Positions 9,736 to 17,439 of a stretch of 64,000 nucleotides of DNA are shown here, in pieces. A program made the translations under genes and the position numbers. This DNA is from Sulfurihydrogenibium sp. (GTDB lineage Bacteria; Aquificota; Aquificia; Aquificales; Hydrogenothermaceae). The notes under the pieces are model-generated. The model saw nothing but the letters and a program-made list of their open reading frames with translations. It searched no databases and was not told the origin of the DNA. The stretch is taken from NCBI RefSeq assembly GCF_028276765.1, contig NZ_JAPYVU010000001.1, forward strand, positions 25,784 to 89,783, written 5' to 3'. How positions within the stretch are numbered: the stretch's first letter is position 1; every line of letters starts with the position of its first letter.

Positions 9736-11205
9736 ATGACTATTGTTCAGCAAATCGCGTCAGGTTTTGGAGTTCCAAATTTTAATGTTTTGCTTCCAGA
9801 AATAATTGTTTTAGCAACTGCTATATTAGTTTTTGTTTTAGAATTATTTACAAAAAATAGAAATATTCTTCTTATAACTTCAGTATTAGGTCTTTCCTTA
9901 GCTACTTTATCTACACTGACTATTACAGAAGGTGCAGTCACTCTTTATGGATTATATATTGTAGATAGTTTTTCCTTAGTATTTAAATTTTTCTTACTAA
10001 TCTCAACTATTTTGATCATCATTAACTTGCAGTCGTATGTCGATAGTAAGAAAACATCTTACGGTGAATACTATTACCTAATTCTATTTTCACTACTTGG
10101 AATGATGATAATGGTTTCTTCTCCAAACCTTGTAAGCTTCTATATTGGCTTAGAGCTAATGTCTGTCTCTATATACATTTTAGTTGGTCTTTGGAGGAAG
10201 GATTATAAATCTAAGGAAGGTGCATTTAAATATTTAATCATTGGTGGTGCAGGTACTGCTGTAATTAGTTATGCAATTGCACTTTTATATGGAAAAACCG
10301 GAAGTTTTGATTTTGCAAGAATTTTTAATGAAGTTCAGGATAAAGCTGATATAGGTTTAACAGCTGGTTTAGTACTTTTAATTTTAGGTCTTGCATTAAA
10401 AGCATCTGCTGTACCACTTCATTTCTGGACGCCCGACGCTTACGAAGCTGCACCAACGCCAATTACTGCATTTCTTGCAAGTATTTCAAAAGTTGCAACG
10501 TATGCATTAATTTTAAGAGTTATGGTGGAAGCTTTTCCACTTGTTAATAGTATATGGTCTTATGCTTGGGCAATTTTAGCAGCAGCGTCAATGATCGTTG
10601 GGAATATCATCGCTTTAAGACAGAAAAATGTTAAAAGAATGCTTGCATATTCTTCCATTGCACATACAGGGTATATCTTAGCTGCCTTAGCTTCCCCAAA
10701 TGGAATGGGCTTTACAGCCTTAATATTTTATTCTTTAGTGTATATGTTTATGGCAATTGGTGGATTTATATTTTTATCAGCTTTTGAAAAAGACAGCAGA
10801 TGGACTAATGACATTGATAACTTTAAAGGTCTTGCAAAAAAACATCCAATAATGGCGTTATTCATGTTGATTTATATGTTTTCTATGCTTGGAATTCCAC
10901 CAACAGTTGGTTTTATGGGTAAATTTGGTGTATTTATGGCTTTAATATCATCAAATGTTTGGTGGCTTGCGGTAGTTCTTGTTATTACAAGTGTGATATC
11001 AGCTGGATACTACTTGAAAGTTGTTGCTTATATGTATATGTATGAACCTGTAATAGAAGGAAAATTTAATTTAACTGTTTCTGAGAAGTTTACTATTGGA
11101 TTTCTTGCAATAGTTGTTTTAATACTTGGAATATACCCAACCTTATTTTGGGACATTTCTAATATTTTAACATCAATACTTATTATGAGCGTGGGAGTTA
11201 GATGA
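9736..11205 (+). CDS. nuoN: Complex I subunit N, antiporter-like proton channel
   Basis: The third antiporter-like subunit (489 residues). [20 protein letters not shown] carries the membrane glutamate. [20 protein letters not shown] and [15 protein letters not shown] are NuoN hallmarks. It starts 5 bases after nuoM, behind AGGAGGG. Its stop overlaps the gmk start by four bases (ATGA), so the nucleotide kinase is co-translated with the complex. Confidence 0.95.
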   Translation: MTIVQQIASGFGVPNFNVLLPEIIVLATAILVFVLELFTKNRNILLITSVLGLSLATLSTLTITEGAVTLYGLYIVDSFSLVFKFFLLISTILIIINLQSYVDSKKTSYGEYYYLILFSLLGMMIMVSSPNLVSFYIGLELMSVSIYILVGLWRKDYKSKEGAFKYLIIGGAGTAVISYAIALLYGKTGSFDFARIFNEVQDKADIGLTAGLVLLILGLALKASAVPLHFWTPDAYEAAPTPITAFLASISKVATYALILRVMVEAFPLVNSIWSYAWAILAAASMIVGNIIALRQKNVKRMLAYSSIAHTGYILAALASPNGMGFTALIFYSLVYMFMAIGGFIFLSAFEKDSRWTNDIDNFKGLAKKHPIMALFMLIYMFSMLGIPPTVGFMGKFGVFMALISSNVWWLAVVLVITSVISAGYYLKVVAYMYMYEPVIEGKFNLTVSEKFTIGFLAIVVLILGIYPTLFWDISNILTSILIMSVGVR

Positions 11206-11819
11206 TAAGGGGTGAGCTTTTTATCATCTCGTCTCCTGCCGGAGCCGGAAAAACCACTTTGACAAATCTTTTGCTTGAAGAAGATGAAAAGTTAAAGAGA
11301 GTTATTACTTATACAACAAGGAAGAAAAGAAAAAATGAAATAGATGGTGTTGATTATGTCTTTGTTACTAAAGAAGTTTTTGAATTAATGATCAAAGAGA
11401 ATGTTTTTTTAGAATATGCAATCGTTCATGGAAATTATTACGGCACACCCAAAAAAGAGACGTTTGAGCTTCTAAATCAAGGTTTTGATGTAATTTTAGT
11501 GATAGATGTTCAAGGAATGAAGCAGATAAAATCAGTCATTCCCGAGGCTGTTTCAGTATTTATTCTTCCTCCATCTTTAAAAGAGCTTGAAAGTAGAATG
11601 AGAATAAGGGGAGAGAGTGAAGAAGAAATACAAAAAAGATTAGAAACAGCAAAAAGAGAAATTCCTCACTGGAAAGAGTATGACTACGTAATAATAAATG
11701 AGAACTTACTTGAATCTAAAGAAAATTTGAGCCATATTATTAAATCTCAAAGATTTAAAAGACAACGATTTGATTTGTCTTTAATAAAAGATGATGAGCT
11801 AAGGTCTCTTATGTTATAG
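11202..11819 (+). CDS. gmk: Guanylate kinase
   Basis: Phosphorylates GMP to GDP with ATP. The P-loop is [10 protein letters not shown] at residues 10-19. The GMP-binding region holds [19 protein letters not shown] and [15 protein letters not shown], and ILVIDVQGM and the lid RMRIRGE follow, in the family order. The 205-residue length is normal. It overlaps nuoN by four bases and ends the operon, before a repeat-bearing convergent spacer. Confidence 0.95.
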   Translation: MIRGELFIISSPAGAGKTTLTNLLLEEDEKLKRVITYTTRKKRKNEIDGVDYVFVTKEVFELMIKENVFLEYAIVHGNYYGTPKKETFELLNQGFDVILVIDVQGMKQIKSVIPEAVSVFILPPSLKELESRMRIRGESEEEIQKRLETAKREIPHWKEYDYVIINENLLESKENLSHIIKSQRFKRQRFDLSLIKDDELRSLML

Positions 11820-11835
11820 CTGCTGATATTTTTCT

Positions 11836-12045
11836 CTGAGGTTGTTCTAAAACTCAACGTTGTCATTTGCAGCTGTGCGGAGAATCTCCTATTTTTCTTT
11901 TTAAGTCAAAAAAATCAAAAAAGAGATCCTTGGGTCTTTGGCTTCAGGATAACGGGCAAAGGCAAATTTACAAAAATTTTGGAACAGACTCTAAAAGATA
12001 GAGATTTTTTGCCGACTACAGGGATGATGTTGATTTTTACAAGCA
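11836..12045. repeat. Convergent spacer between gmk and hemD with dispersed repeats
   Basis: Both neighbouring genes end here. Visible are a subtype 1 core (GTCATTTGCAGCTGTGCGGAG, about 11863-11886), a subtype 2 core (GAGATCCTTGGGTCTTTGGC, about 11922-11950), the outer end TTACAAAAATTTTGGAACAG near 11967 and a GGTTGTTCTAAAACTCAAC piece at 11840. Such hairpin-forming cores could act as terminators for both genes, though none has a good U-run. Confidence 0.6.
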
Positions 12046-12060
12046 ATTTCATTACTTAAA

Positions 12061-12774
12061 TCAATCCTTACCCATCACTTTTAACTTCTTTACAATCTCT
12101 TCAAATGTAAATTTGTCAGGCACTACATCAACTTTAAATCCTTGACTTTCTATAAAATTTTTTGTAGTTTTTCCAATAGCAACAGTTAGCATTTTGTCTA
12201 AAAGTTTTTTTGATTCTTCTTTAAAAATATTTAAAAAACCTTTAAAAGTTGAGGGACTTGAAAATGCTATTGCATAAATCTTTTCATCCTCTATTAACGA
12301 CTTTATGTTGTCAACATTTTCAGGAACGTTTAGCTTCGTTTCATACACTGGAATAAGGTCTATCTTAAAATTGCTGTTTAAAAGCGTGTCCATTCCTTCT
12401 GATGCTCTTATTAAAGCCATTTTTTTATCTTTAAATGTATCTATGTTTTTTTCAAAATATACTTTAAGTCCTTCTGCACTGTAGACTTCTGGAACGATTA
12501 TATCTTTATATCCAAGATTTTCCAAGTATTTTGCTGTTTTTTCTCCAACAGCTATGATTTTTTTATCAATCTTTGGAATTTGAGAAAAGAAATACCTGAC
12601 TGCATTTTTACTTGTAAAGATTAAATATTCGTAATCTTCAAGATTAAAATTTTTAATTTCTACCGGCTCAAATCTGATTAATGGAAAAGATATAGGATTA
12701 AATCCTGCATTTATGAATAAATCTTTTACCTCTTCAAAACCTGACGCTTCTCTAGTGATGATTATGTTTTTCAT
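12061..12774 (-). CDS. hemD: Uroporphyrinogen-III synthase
   Basis: Closes and inverts ring D of hydroxymethylbilane to give uroporphyrinogen III, for haem, sirohaem and cobamides. This is a fast-evolving family, recognised by its two-domain layout. IIITREASGFEEVKDLF opens the chain, IFTSKNAVRYFF and IAVGEKTAKYLENLGY lie in domain 1 and its linker, and IAFSSPSTFKGFLNIF and VAIGKTTKNFIESQGFKVD lie in domain 2. The 237-residue length is normal. The start overlaps the upstream ion-channel stop by four bases (ATGA), so the two are co-translated, an unusual partner. Confidence 0.88.
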   Translation of the reverse strand: MKNIIITREASGFEEVKDLFINAGFNPISFPLIRFEPVEIKNFNLEDYEYLIFTSKNAVRYFFSQIPKIDKKIIAVGEKTAKYLENLGYKDIIVPEVYSAEGLKVYFEKNIDTFKDKKMALIRASEGMDTLLNSNFKIDLIPVYETKLNVPENVDNIKSLIEDEKIYAIAFSSPSTFKGFLNIFKEESKKLLDKMLTVAIGKTTKNFIESQGFKVDVVPDKFTFEEIVKKLKVMGKD

Positions 12775-14312
12775 TGAGATTCGCCTTTTGGTATTAAAAA
12801 TATTGCATCGTTTTCTTGAATTTCAAAATCATCTTCCGGATTTAAAATTATTTTTTTACTTCTTTCTACTGCAATCGGTAAATAGCCATCTTTTCTAACA
12901 ATTTTTATAATCTCTCCGAAAGTTTTATAACTTCCAAGTTCTCTAACTTTTACTTTTTGAATTCCTGTCTCTACATCTAATAACGTTTCTATCAAGCTTG
13001 TTGCACCCGGATTTAGTAAACTTGAAAACATTATCTTTCCTACTATCTGACCATGAATCAAAACTTCCCTTGCTCCAACTCGTTTTTTAAAAATTTCTGC
13101 GTCTTCATCTAAAAGAACTTCTATATAAAGTTTTACTGTTGGATTAAGCGTTCTAATAAGCATACCTGCTAAAGCTGTTCTTGCATCTATGTCTCTCTCA
13201 GATAGATTTGGTAGCTTTTCACCGACGATGATTACATCTGAAGCATTTTCTATTCCAACATCTAAAAGATTTTTTTCTAAGATAAAATCTCCTTTTTTAT
13301 AAAGGATATACTTTGATAGGTCAATTCCCAAGTCTTTTTTATCATAGTTTGTTAAAAGCACAACAGGTTTTTCTTTATCTATATCACTTTCCATTATTTT
13401 TTCAAGGATTTCTTCAGATGTTTCATTGTATCCACAAATAACTATGTGGTCTTTTAAATCTCTCATGACTATCTCCCCTTCCTTCAACTCTAAAAGTTTA
13501 TTTATAAATGAAACAGAAAAACCAGCTGTTAAAACTGATACTAAAATAACATTAATAATTACCATTAAAGATGCTGCAATCTTTCCTACATCAGAAATAG
13601 GAACTATATCTCCATATCCAACTGTAAAGGATGTTATGATGCCCCAGTAAATGGCTCCCCAGATGCTGTCAAAATTTTCATTTCCTGCGTTATGTTCATA
13701 GATGTATGTTAAAAAAGAGAAGAAAATGATATTTACAAATAAACTTGAAAAAGTAAATGTAAAGACAAAGCTGTTTTCTTTAAACGCAAAAAAGAAATTT
13801 CTAAATACAGAAGAGTATCTTAAAAGTTTTAGTAGTCTAATTAGCTGGAATATCCTAAGCATTCTTAAAGGTCTTATGATTGGCAGTATTGCGAGTAGGT
13901 CTATGATTGAATAAGGCTTTATCATCCACTTAAGCTTTGGCTTTAAGGCATATAAAAAGGCATCAAAATATACTTTTAAATTTCTTTGTTTATGTTCAGT
14001 TAAATAATCTTTAAAATCTTCTGTAAAATCAGAAACAACCCACCATCTAAGTATGTATTCAAACAAAAAGAAAAATAAAGCAAACTCGTCAAAGTCTATA
14101 AGAAAAGTATGTAAATCATGAGGAAGTCTTTCACTTTTTGGAGATATTAATAGAAAAACCGTGATTGAGGATGTTAAAACTAAAAAAATTGCAAAGATAG
14201 AATAGATATGATTTAGAGAATTTCTATCATTTTCTAAAAGATTGTATAAAAACAGTTTGAATCTTTTTACAAATGTTTTATGATTTAATCTTTTTCTTTT
14301 TAACTTAAGCAT
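12771..14312 (-). CDS. Voltage-gated-type potassium channel with RCK (TrkA-N) domain
   Basis: A 513-residue channel. The N-terminal ~270 residues have the six-helix ion transport fold: S1-S3, then an Arg/Lys-rich S4 (RPLRMLRIFQLIRLLKLLR), a pore loop with the K+ filter TVGYGD, and S6. An RCK/TrkA-N Rossmann domain follows (DHIVICGYNETSEEIL), then a TrkA-C-like end. Together these suggest a ligand-regulated K+ channel of the Kch/MthK kind. I take ATG 14312 rather than the preceding GTG 14315, because AAGGA is 6 bases from the ATG. It overlaps hemD. The S4 suggests voltage sensing, but gating is not predictable from sequence. Confidence 0.9.
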   Translation of the reverse strand: MLKLKRKRLNHKTFVKRFKLFLYNLLENDRNSLNHIYSIFAIFLVLTSSITVFLLISPKSERLPHDLHTFLIDFDEFALFFFLFEYILRWWVVSDFTEDFKDYLTEHKQRNLKVYFDAFLYALKPKLKWMIKPYSIIDLLAILPIIRPLRMLRIFQLIRLLKLLRYSSVFRNFFFAFKENSFVFTFTFSSLFVNIIFFSFLTYIYEHNAGNENFDSIWGAIYWGIITSFTVGYGDIVPISDVGKIAASLMVIINVILVSVLTAGFSVSFINKLLELKEGEIVMRDLKDHIVICGYNETSEEILEKIMESDIDKEKPVVLLTNYDKKDLGIDLSKYILYKKGDFILEKNLLDVGIENASDVIIVGEKLPNLSERDIDARTALAGMLIRTLNPTVKLYIEVLLDEDAEIFKKRVGAREVLIHGQIVGKIMFSSLLNPGATSLIETLLDVETGIQKVKVRELGSYKTFGEIIKIVRKDGYLPIAVERSKKIILNPEDDFEIQENDAIFLIPKGESQ

Positions 14313-14439
14313 CACATTTCCTTATAAAGGTGAGATATAAAAAGCATTGTAAAGTGGAATGTGATATATAAAAAAATGTAAAGTTCTCTGCCGGCTTCAG
14401 AATGATAAAAAATGATTTTTCATTTTCTCACCTAATCAC

Positions 14440-15219
14440 TTACCTTCCACCCCTAACTAAAGATAATCCACCGTCAACTACTATTGTTTGACCTTGTATC
14501 CATCTTGCATCCGGAGTGCATAAAAATCCAACTACACCGGCTATATCCTCCGGCTGCCCCATTCTACCAAGTGGCGTTAGCTTGATTGTTCCCTCTTTAA
14601 CTTCCTCATAGTTTGGAAAAAGCTGGATTGCTTCTGTATCTATTGGTCCACCGGATACACAGTTTACATTAATTCCCATTGGACCAACTTCTACTGCTAA
14701 GTATCTAACAAGTGTTTCTAATGCTGCCTTTGCTGAACCGTGTATTGCATAATTTGGCATATAGTCTCTTGTCCCGGTTGATGAAATAGCTATAATCTTT
14801 CCTTCTCTTCCTTCCATAAGCTTAACGGCTCTTTGAGAAGACCATATAAAACCAAAGGTTGTTATGTTGTATATTCTCAAAGTGCCTTTTTCTTTGAGTC
14901 TTAAAAATGGTGCAAAACCACCGATTACTTCTCTTCCTGATGCTACTGCGTTGCTTACAAAAATATCTAAGTAGCCAAATTTTTCTGTGATTTCATCAAA
15001 TACTCTGTCAATCTCTTCCTTAACTCCAAAATCTCCTTGAACTATATAAGACTTTCTTCCAAGCTTTTCTATCTCTTGTTTGACTTCTTCAGCCTTTTCT
15101 TTGTTTTTATAGTAATTAATAATTACATCTGCTCCCATAGAAGCCAATTTTAAAGCTATTGCTCTTCCAATTCCTCTGCTTGCTCCTGTTACAAATGCTA
15201 ACTTTCCTTCTAAAACCAT
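14440..15219 (-). CDS. fabL: Short-chain dehydrogenase, enoyl-ACP reductase III (FabL)-like
   Basis: Probably an NADPH-dependent enoyl-[acyl-carrier-protein] reductase of fatty acid elongation. TGASRGIGRA is the NADP(H) glycine motif and the catalytic pair is Y-x6-K in NYAIHGSAKAALE. VSGGPIDTEAIQLFPNYEEV matches the FabL-specific stretch (VSGG-IDT-A-FPN) rather than FabG or FabI. The protein is 259 residues. AAAGGGGG lies upstream of the ATG. It directly follows trpD, though the two pathways are unrelated. A generic 3-oxoacyl reductase role is the main alternative. Confidence 0.82.
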   Translation of the reverse strand: MVLEGKLAFVTGASRGIGRAIALKLASMGADVIINYYKNKEKAEEVKQEIEKLGRKSYIVQGDFGVKEEIDRVFDEITEKFGYLDIFVSNAVASGREVIGGFAPFLRLKEKGTLRIYNITTFGFIWSSQRAVKLMEGREGKIIAISSTGTRDYMPNYAIHGSAKAALETLVRYLAVEVGPMGINVNCVSGGPIDTEAIQLFPNYEEVKEGTIKLTPLGRMGQPEDIAGVVGFLCTPDARWIQGQTIVVDGGLSLVRGGR

Positions 15220-15231
15220 ATCAATCCCCCT

Positions 15232-16242
15232 TTATGAGAAATTTCTTAATTTTTCAAGAACTTCATAGCCTTTTTTATTATATATAGTCTCTTTTGCCAA
15301 ATCTATTCCATCTTTTATAGAATCTACAAGACCTATAACTTTTAAAGCAAATGCTGAATTTAAAGCCACAAAATCTGTTTTTGAAGAATAATCTTTGCCT
15401 TGTAAAATACTTAAAGCAATCTCTTTATTACACTCTACATCTCCACCTTGAATTTCAAAAATTTCAGCTCTTTTTAATCCAAAATCTTCCGGTTTTACTG
15501 TATAAAAGTTTATATCAGATTCATTAATTTCTCCAACATAAGTTTCTGCTGTGATGGACACTTCATCTAACCCATCTAATCCATGGACGATGTAAGCTTT
15601 TTTTACTCCAAGGTTTTGTAAGACTTTTGTTAGCGGTTCAACTAAGGATTTATCATATACACCCATCACTTGATAATTTGCATCAGCCGGATTTGAAAGT
15701 GGTCCAAGAATGTTAAAAATTGTCCTAACGCCTATCTCTCTTCTTTGTTTTATTACATTTTTCATTGATGGATGGAACAACGGAGCAAACATAAAACCAA
15801 GACCTATCTCTTCAATCTGTCTTGAAACTTCTTCCGCAGTAAGCTCTATTTTTATTCCCAAAGCTTCCATTATATCTGCACTTCCGCATTTTGAAGAGAT
15901 AGACCTGTTGCCATGCTTTGCAACTTTACCACCTGCTGCTGCCACAACGAACGCCGATATTGTAGACACGTTAAAAGTGTTTAATCTATCTCCACCTGTT
16001 CCGCATGTATCAACAAGTTTACTTTTATCTTTAACCACAACTTTAACAGCTTTTTCCTTCATAATTCTTGCCGCTGTTTCTATTTCAATAACAGATTCTC
16101 CTTTCATCTTCAAGCCGATTAAAACAGCTCCAATCTGTGCATCGGTTAGATTACCTTCCATTAAATTATCAAAAAGATAGGTCATCTCTTCTTTTGTTAA
16201 GTCTTGTCTTTCTGTAAGTTTTTTTATAATATCTTTAATCAT
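15232..16242 (-). CDS. trpD: Anthranilate phosphoribosyltransferase
   Basis: Second step of tryptophan synthesis: anthranilate plus PRPP to phosphoribosylanthranilate. The PRPP-binding CGTGGD and the [32 protein letters not shown] and [10 protein letters not shown] blocks are all present in order. I chose ATG 16242 (336 residues), since TTGGAG lies 6 bases upstream. ATG 16245 and TTG 16254 are in-frame alternatives. It overlaps the end of rnhB by 8 bases. No other trp gene is nearby. Confidence 0.95.
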   Translation of the reverse strand: MIKDIIKKLTERQDLTKEEMTYLFDNLMEGNLTDAQIGAVLIGLKMKGESVIEIETAARIMKEKAVKVVVKDKSKLVDTCGTGGDRLNTFNVSTISAFVVAAAGGKVAKHGNRSISSKCGSADIMEALGIKIELTAEEVSRQIEEIGLGFMFAPLFHPSMKNVIKQRREIGVRTIFNILGPLSNPADANYQVMGVYDKSLVEPLTKVLQNLGVKKAYIVHGLDGLDEVSITAETYVGEINESDINFYTVKPEDFGLKRAEIFEIQGGDVECNKEIALSILQGKDYSSKTDFVALNSAFALKVIGLVDSIKDGIDLAKETIYNKKGYEVLEKLRNFS

Positions 16243-16828
16243 CATTAACTCCAAGATTAAAGCTTCTTCTATGGATTGGAGTAATGCCGAATTTCTTTAT
16301 CTCTTGGTAATGTTGTTTGGTTGCATAACCTTTATGTTTATCAAAAGAGAAGTTAGGATATTTTTCTTTATACTCAATCATTATTCTATCTCTAACTACT
16401 TTTGCGATGATGCTTGCTGCCGCTATTGTATGAGATATTTCATCTCCTTTGATTAAAGGTAGATGATTTATACTTTCATCTAATTTTACAAAATCAACTA
16501 AAGCTATATCCCATTTTGATTTTAAAGATTTTAGATTGTTTTCCATGTATATTTTTGCAGCATTTGATATGCCAAGCTTATCTATTTCTGTATTTTCTAC
16601 GATGGTAATATTTATTTCTTCAGCGTAATCGTGAATTTTTTCAAAGAGATACTCTCTTTCTTTTTCTGAAAGACTTTTTGAATCATTATGTATGAATGGT
16701 TTTTGATGCTTAGGAAAAATGACTGATGCAATAACAAGAGGACCGGCTAACGGTCCCCTTCCTGCTTCATCTATACCGACAATTTTTTCATAACCTTGAC
16801 TAAAAAGCTCTTTTTCAACATTATCCAT
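16235..16828 (-). CDS. rnhB: Ribonuclease HII
   Basis: Cleaves RNA at RNA-DNA junctions and removes misincorporated ribonucleotides. The active site is visible: [13 protein letters not shown] holds the D-E pair, [22 protein letters not shown] holds the third acid, and the C-terminal [14 protein letters not shown] is the family tail. The 197-residue length is typical. The start overlaps the end of rplS by 8 bases; the rplS-rnhB order is common in bacteria. Confidence 0.95.
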   Translation of the reverse strand: MDNVEKELFSQGYEKIVGIDEAGRGPLAGPLVIASVIFPKHQKPFIHNDSKSLSEKEREYLFEKIHDYAEEINITIVENTEIDKLGISNAAKIYMENNLKSLKSKWDIALVDFVKLDESINHLPLIKGDEISHTIAAASIIAKVVRDRIMIEYKEKYPNFSFDKHKGYATKQHYQEIKKFGITPIHRRSFNLGVNDD

Positions 16829-17222
16829 TATTTTCTTTAGAAGCTTGAGATTCTGCTTGTCTTTTCTTGATTTCCCATTCTTTAAGCTCTTTAATTTTAG
16901 CAGCTTTACCTTTGAGATTTCTGATGTAGTAGAGTTTAGCTCTTCTAACTTTACCGCGTTTAACCACTTCTATTTTTTGAATAGATGGACATGCTATTGG
17001 AAAAATTCTTTCCATTCCAACGCCGTAAGAAACTTTTCTAACTGTAAAAGTTTTCCCCGTTCCGCTACCTCTAACTCTTATTACTAAACCTTCAAAAATC
17101 TGTGTTCTTTCTTTTTCACCTTCTTTAACTTTTAGGTGAAGTCTTACAGTATCTCCTACTTTAAATTCAGGAATGTCTTGTGGTAAATATCTTTGTTCAA
17201 TTTCTCTAATTAATTGGTGCAT
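16821..17222 (-). CDS. rplS: 50S ribosomal protein L19
   Basis: A large-subunit protein at the 30S/50S interface. [20 protein letters not shown] opens the SH3-like barrel, and [20 protein letters not shown] and [12 protein letters not shown] are the family signature. The end [20 protein letters not shown] is also conserved. It has 133 residues with a Lys/Gln-rich tail. The ribosome site AGCGGAGGAAG precedes ATG 17222. It is the first gene of the rplS-rnhB-trpD-fabL group. Confidence 0.97.
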   Translation of the reverse strand: MHQLIREIEQRYLPQDIPEFKVGDTVRLHLKVKEGEKERTQIFEGLVIRVRGSGTGKTFTVRKVSYGVGMERIFPIACPSIQKIEVVKRGKVRRAKLYYIRNLKGKAAKIKELKEWEIKKRQAESQASKENNG

Positions 17223-17255
17223 AATTCTTCCTCCGCTGAAAAATTTTAAAAAAAT

Positions 17256-17284
17256 ATTATAGCATAAGAAATGTGAAATGTGAG
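17256..17284 (-). promoter_or_regulatory. Candidate promoter of rplS
   Basis: On the minus strand TATAAT (17261-17256) is preceded, 17 bases away, by CTCACA (17284-17279), a 4/6 match to the -35 consensus. It lies about 35 bases upstream of the rplS start. The -10 box is perfect, the -35 weak. Confidence 0.5.
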
Positions 17285-17294
17285 AAAGTATTTC

Positions 17295-17390
17295 AAATCC
17301 TCGTCATCCTGAACGTAGTGAAGGATCTCATTTTTTAATGTTTTTTTGAAAAATAGGAGATTCTTCGCCGGCTGCAGAATGACACCGTTG
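17295..17390. repeat. Subtype 2 and subtype 1 repeat cores side by side
   Basis: GTCATCCTGAACGTAGTGAAG at 17303-17323, followed by GATCTC, is a subtype 2/1 intermediate core. GAGATTCTTCGCCGGCTGCA at 17358-17377, followed by GAATGACA, is a clean subtype 1 core in the opposite orientation. They lie between the divergent-side start of rplS and the end of the GGDEF/EAL gene. Confidence 0.65.
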
Positions 17391-17439
17391 GGTCGTTCCT
17401 TGTCATCTTATATATCACTTATCATTTCGTCTTTTCTCT

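Noticed and set aside
12713..12898. Plus-strand frames across hemD and the ion-channel gene, and similar opposite-strand frames elsewhere (for example inside nuoN, khtU, aroC and rseP)
   Set aside because: These are shadows of well-supported genes on the other strand, with no ribosome site or family match.
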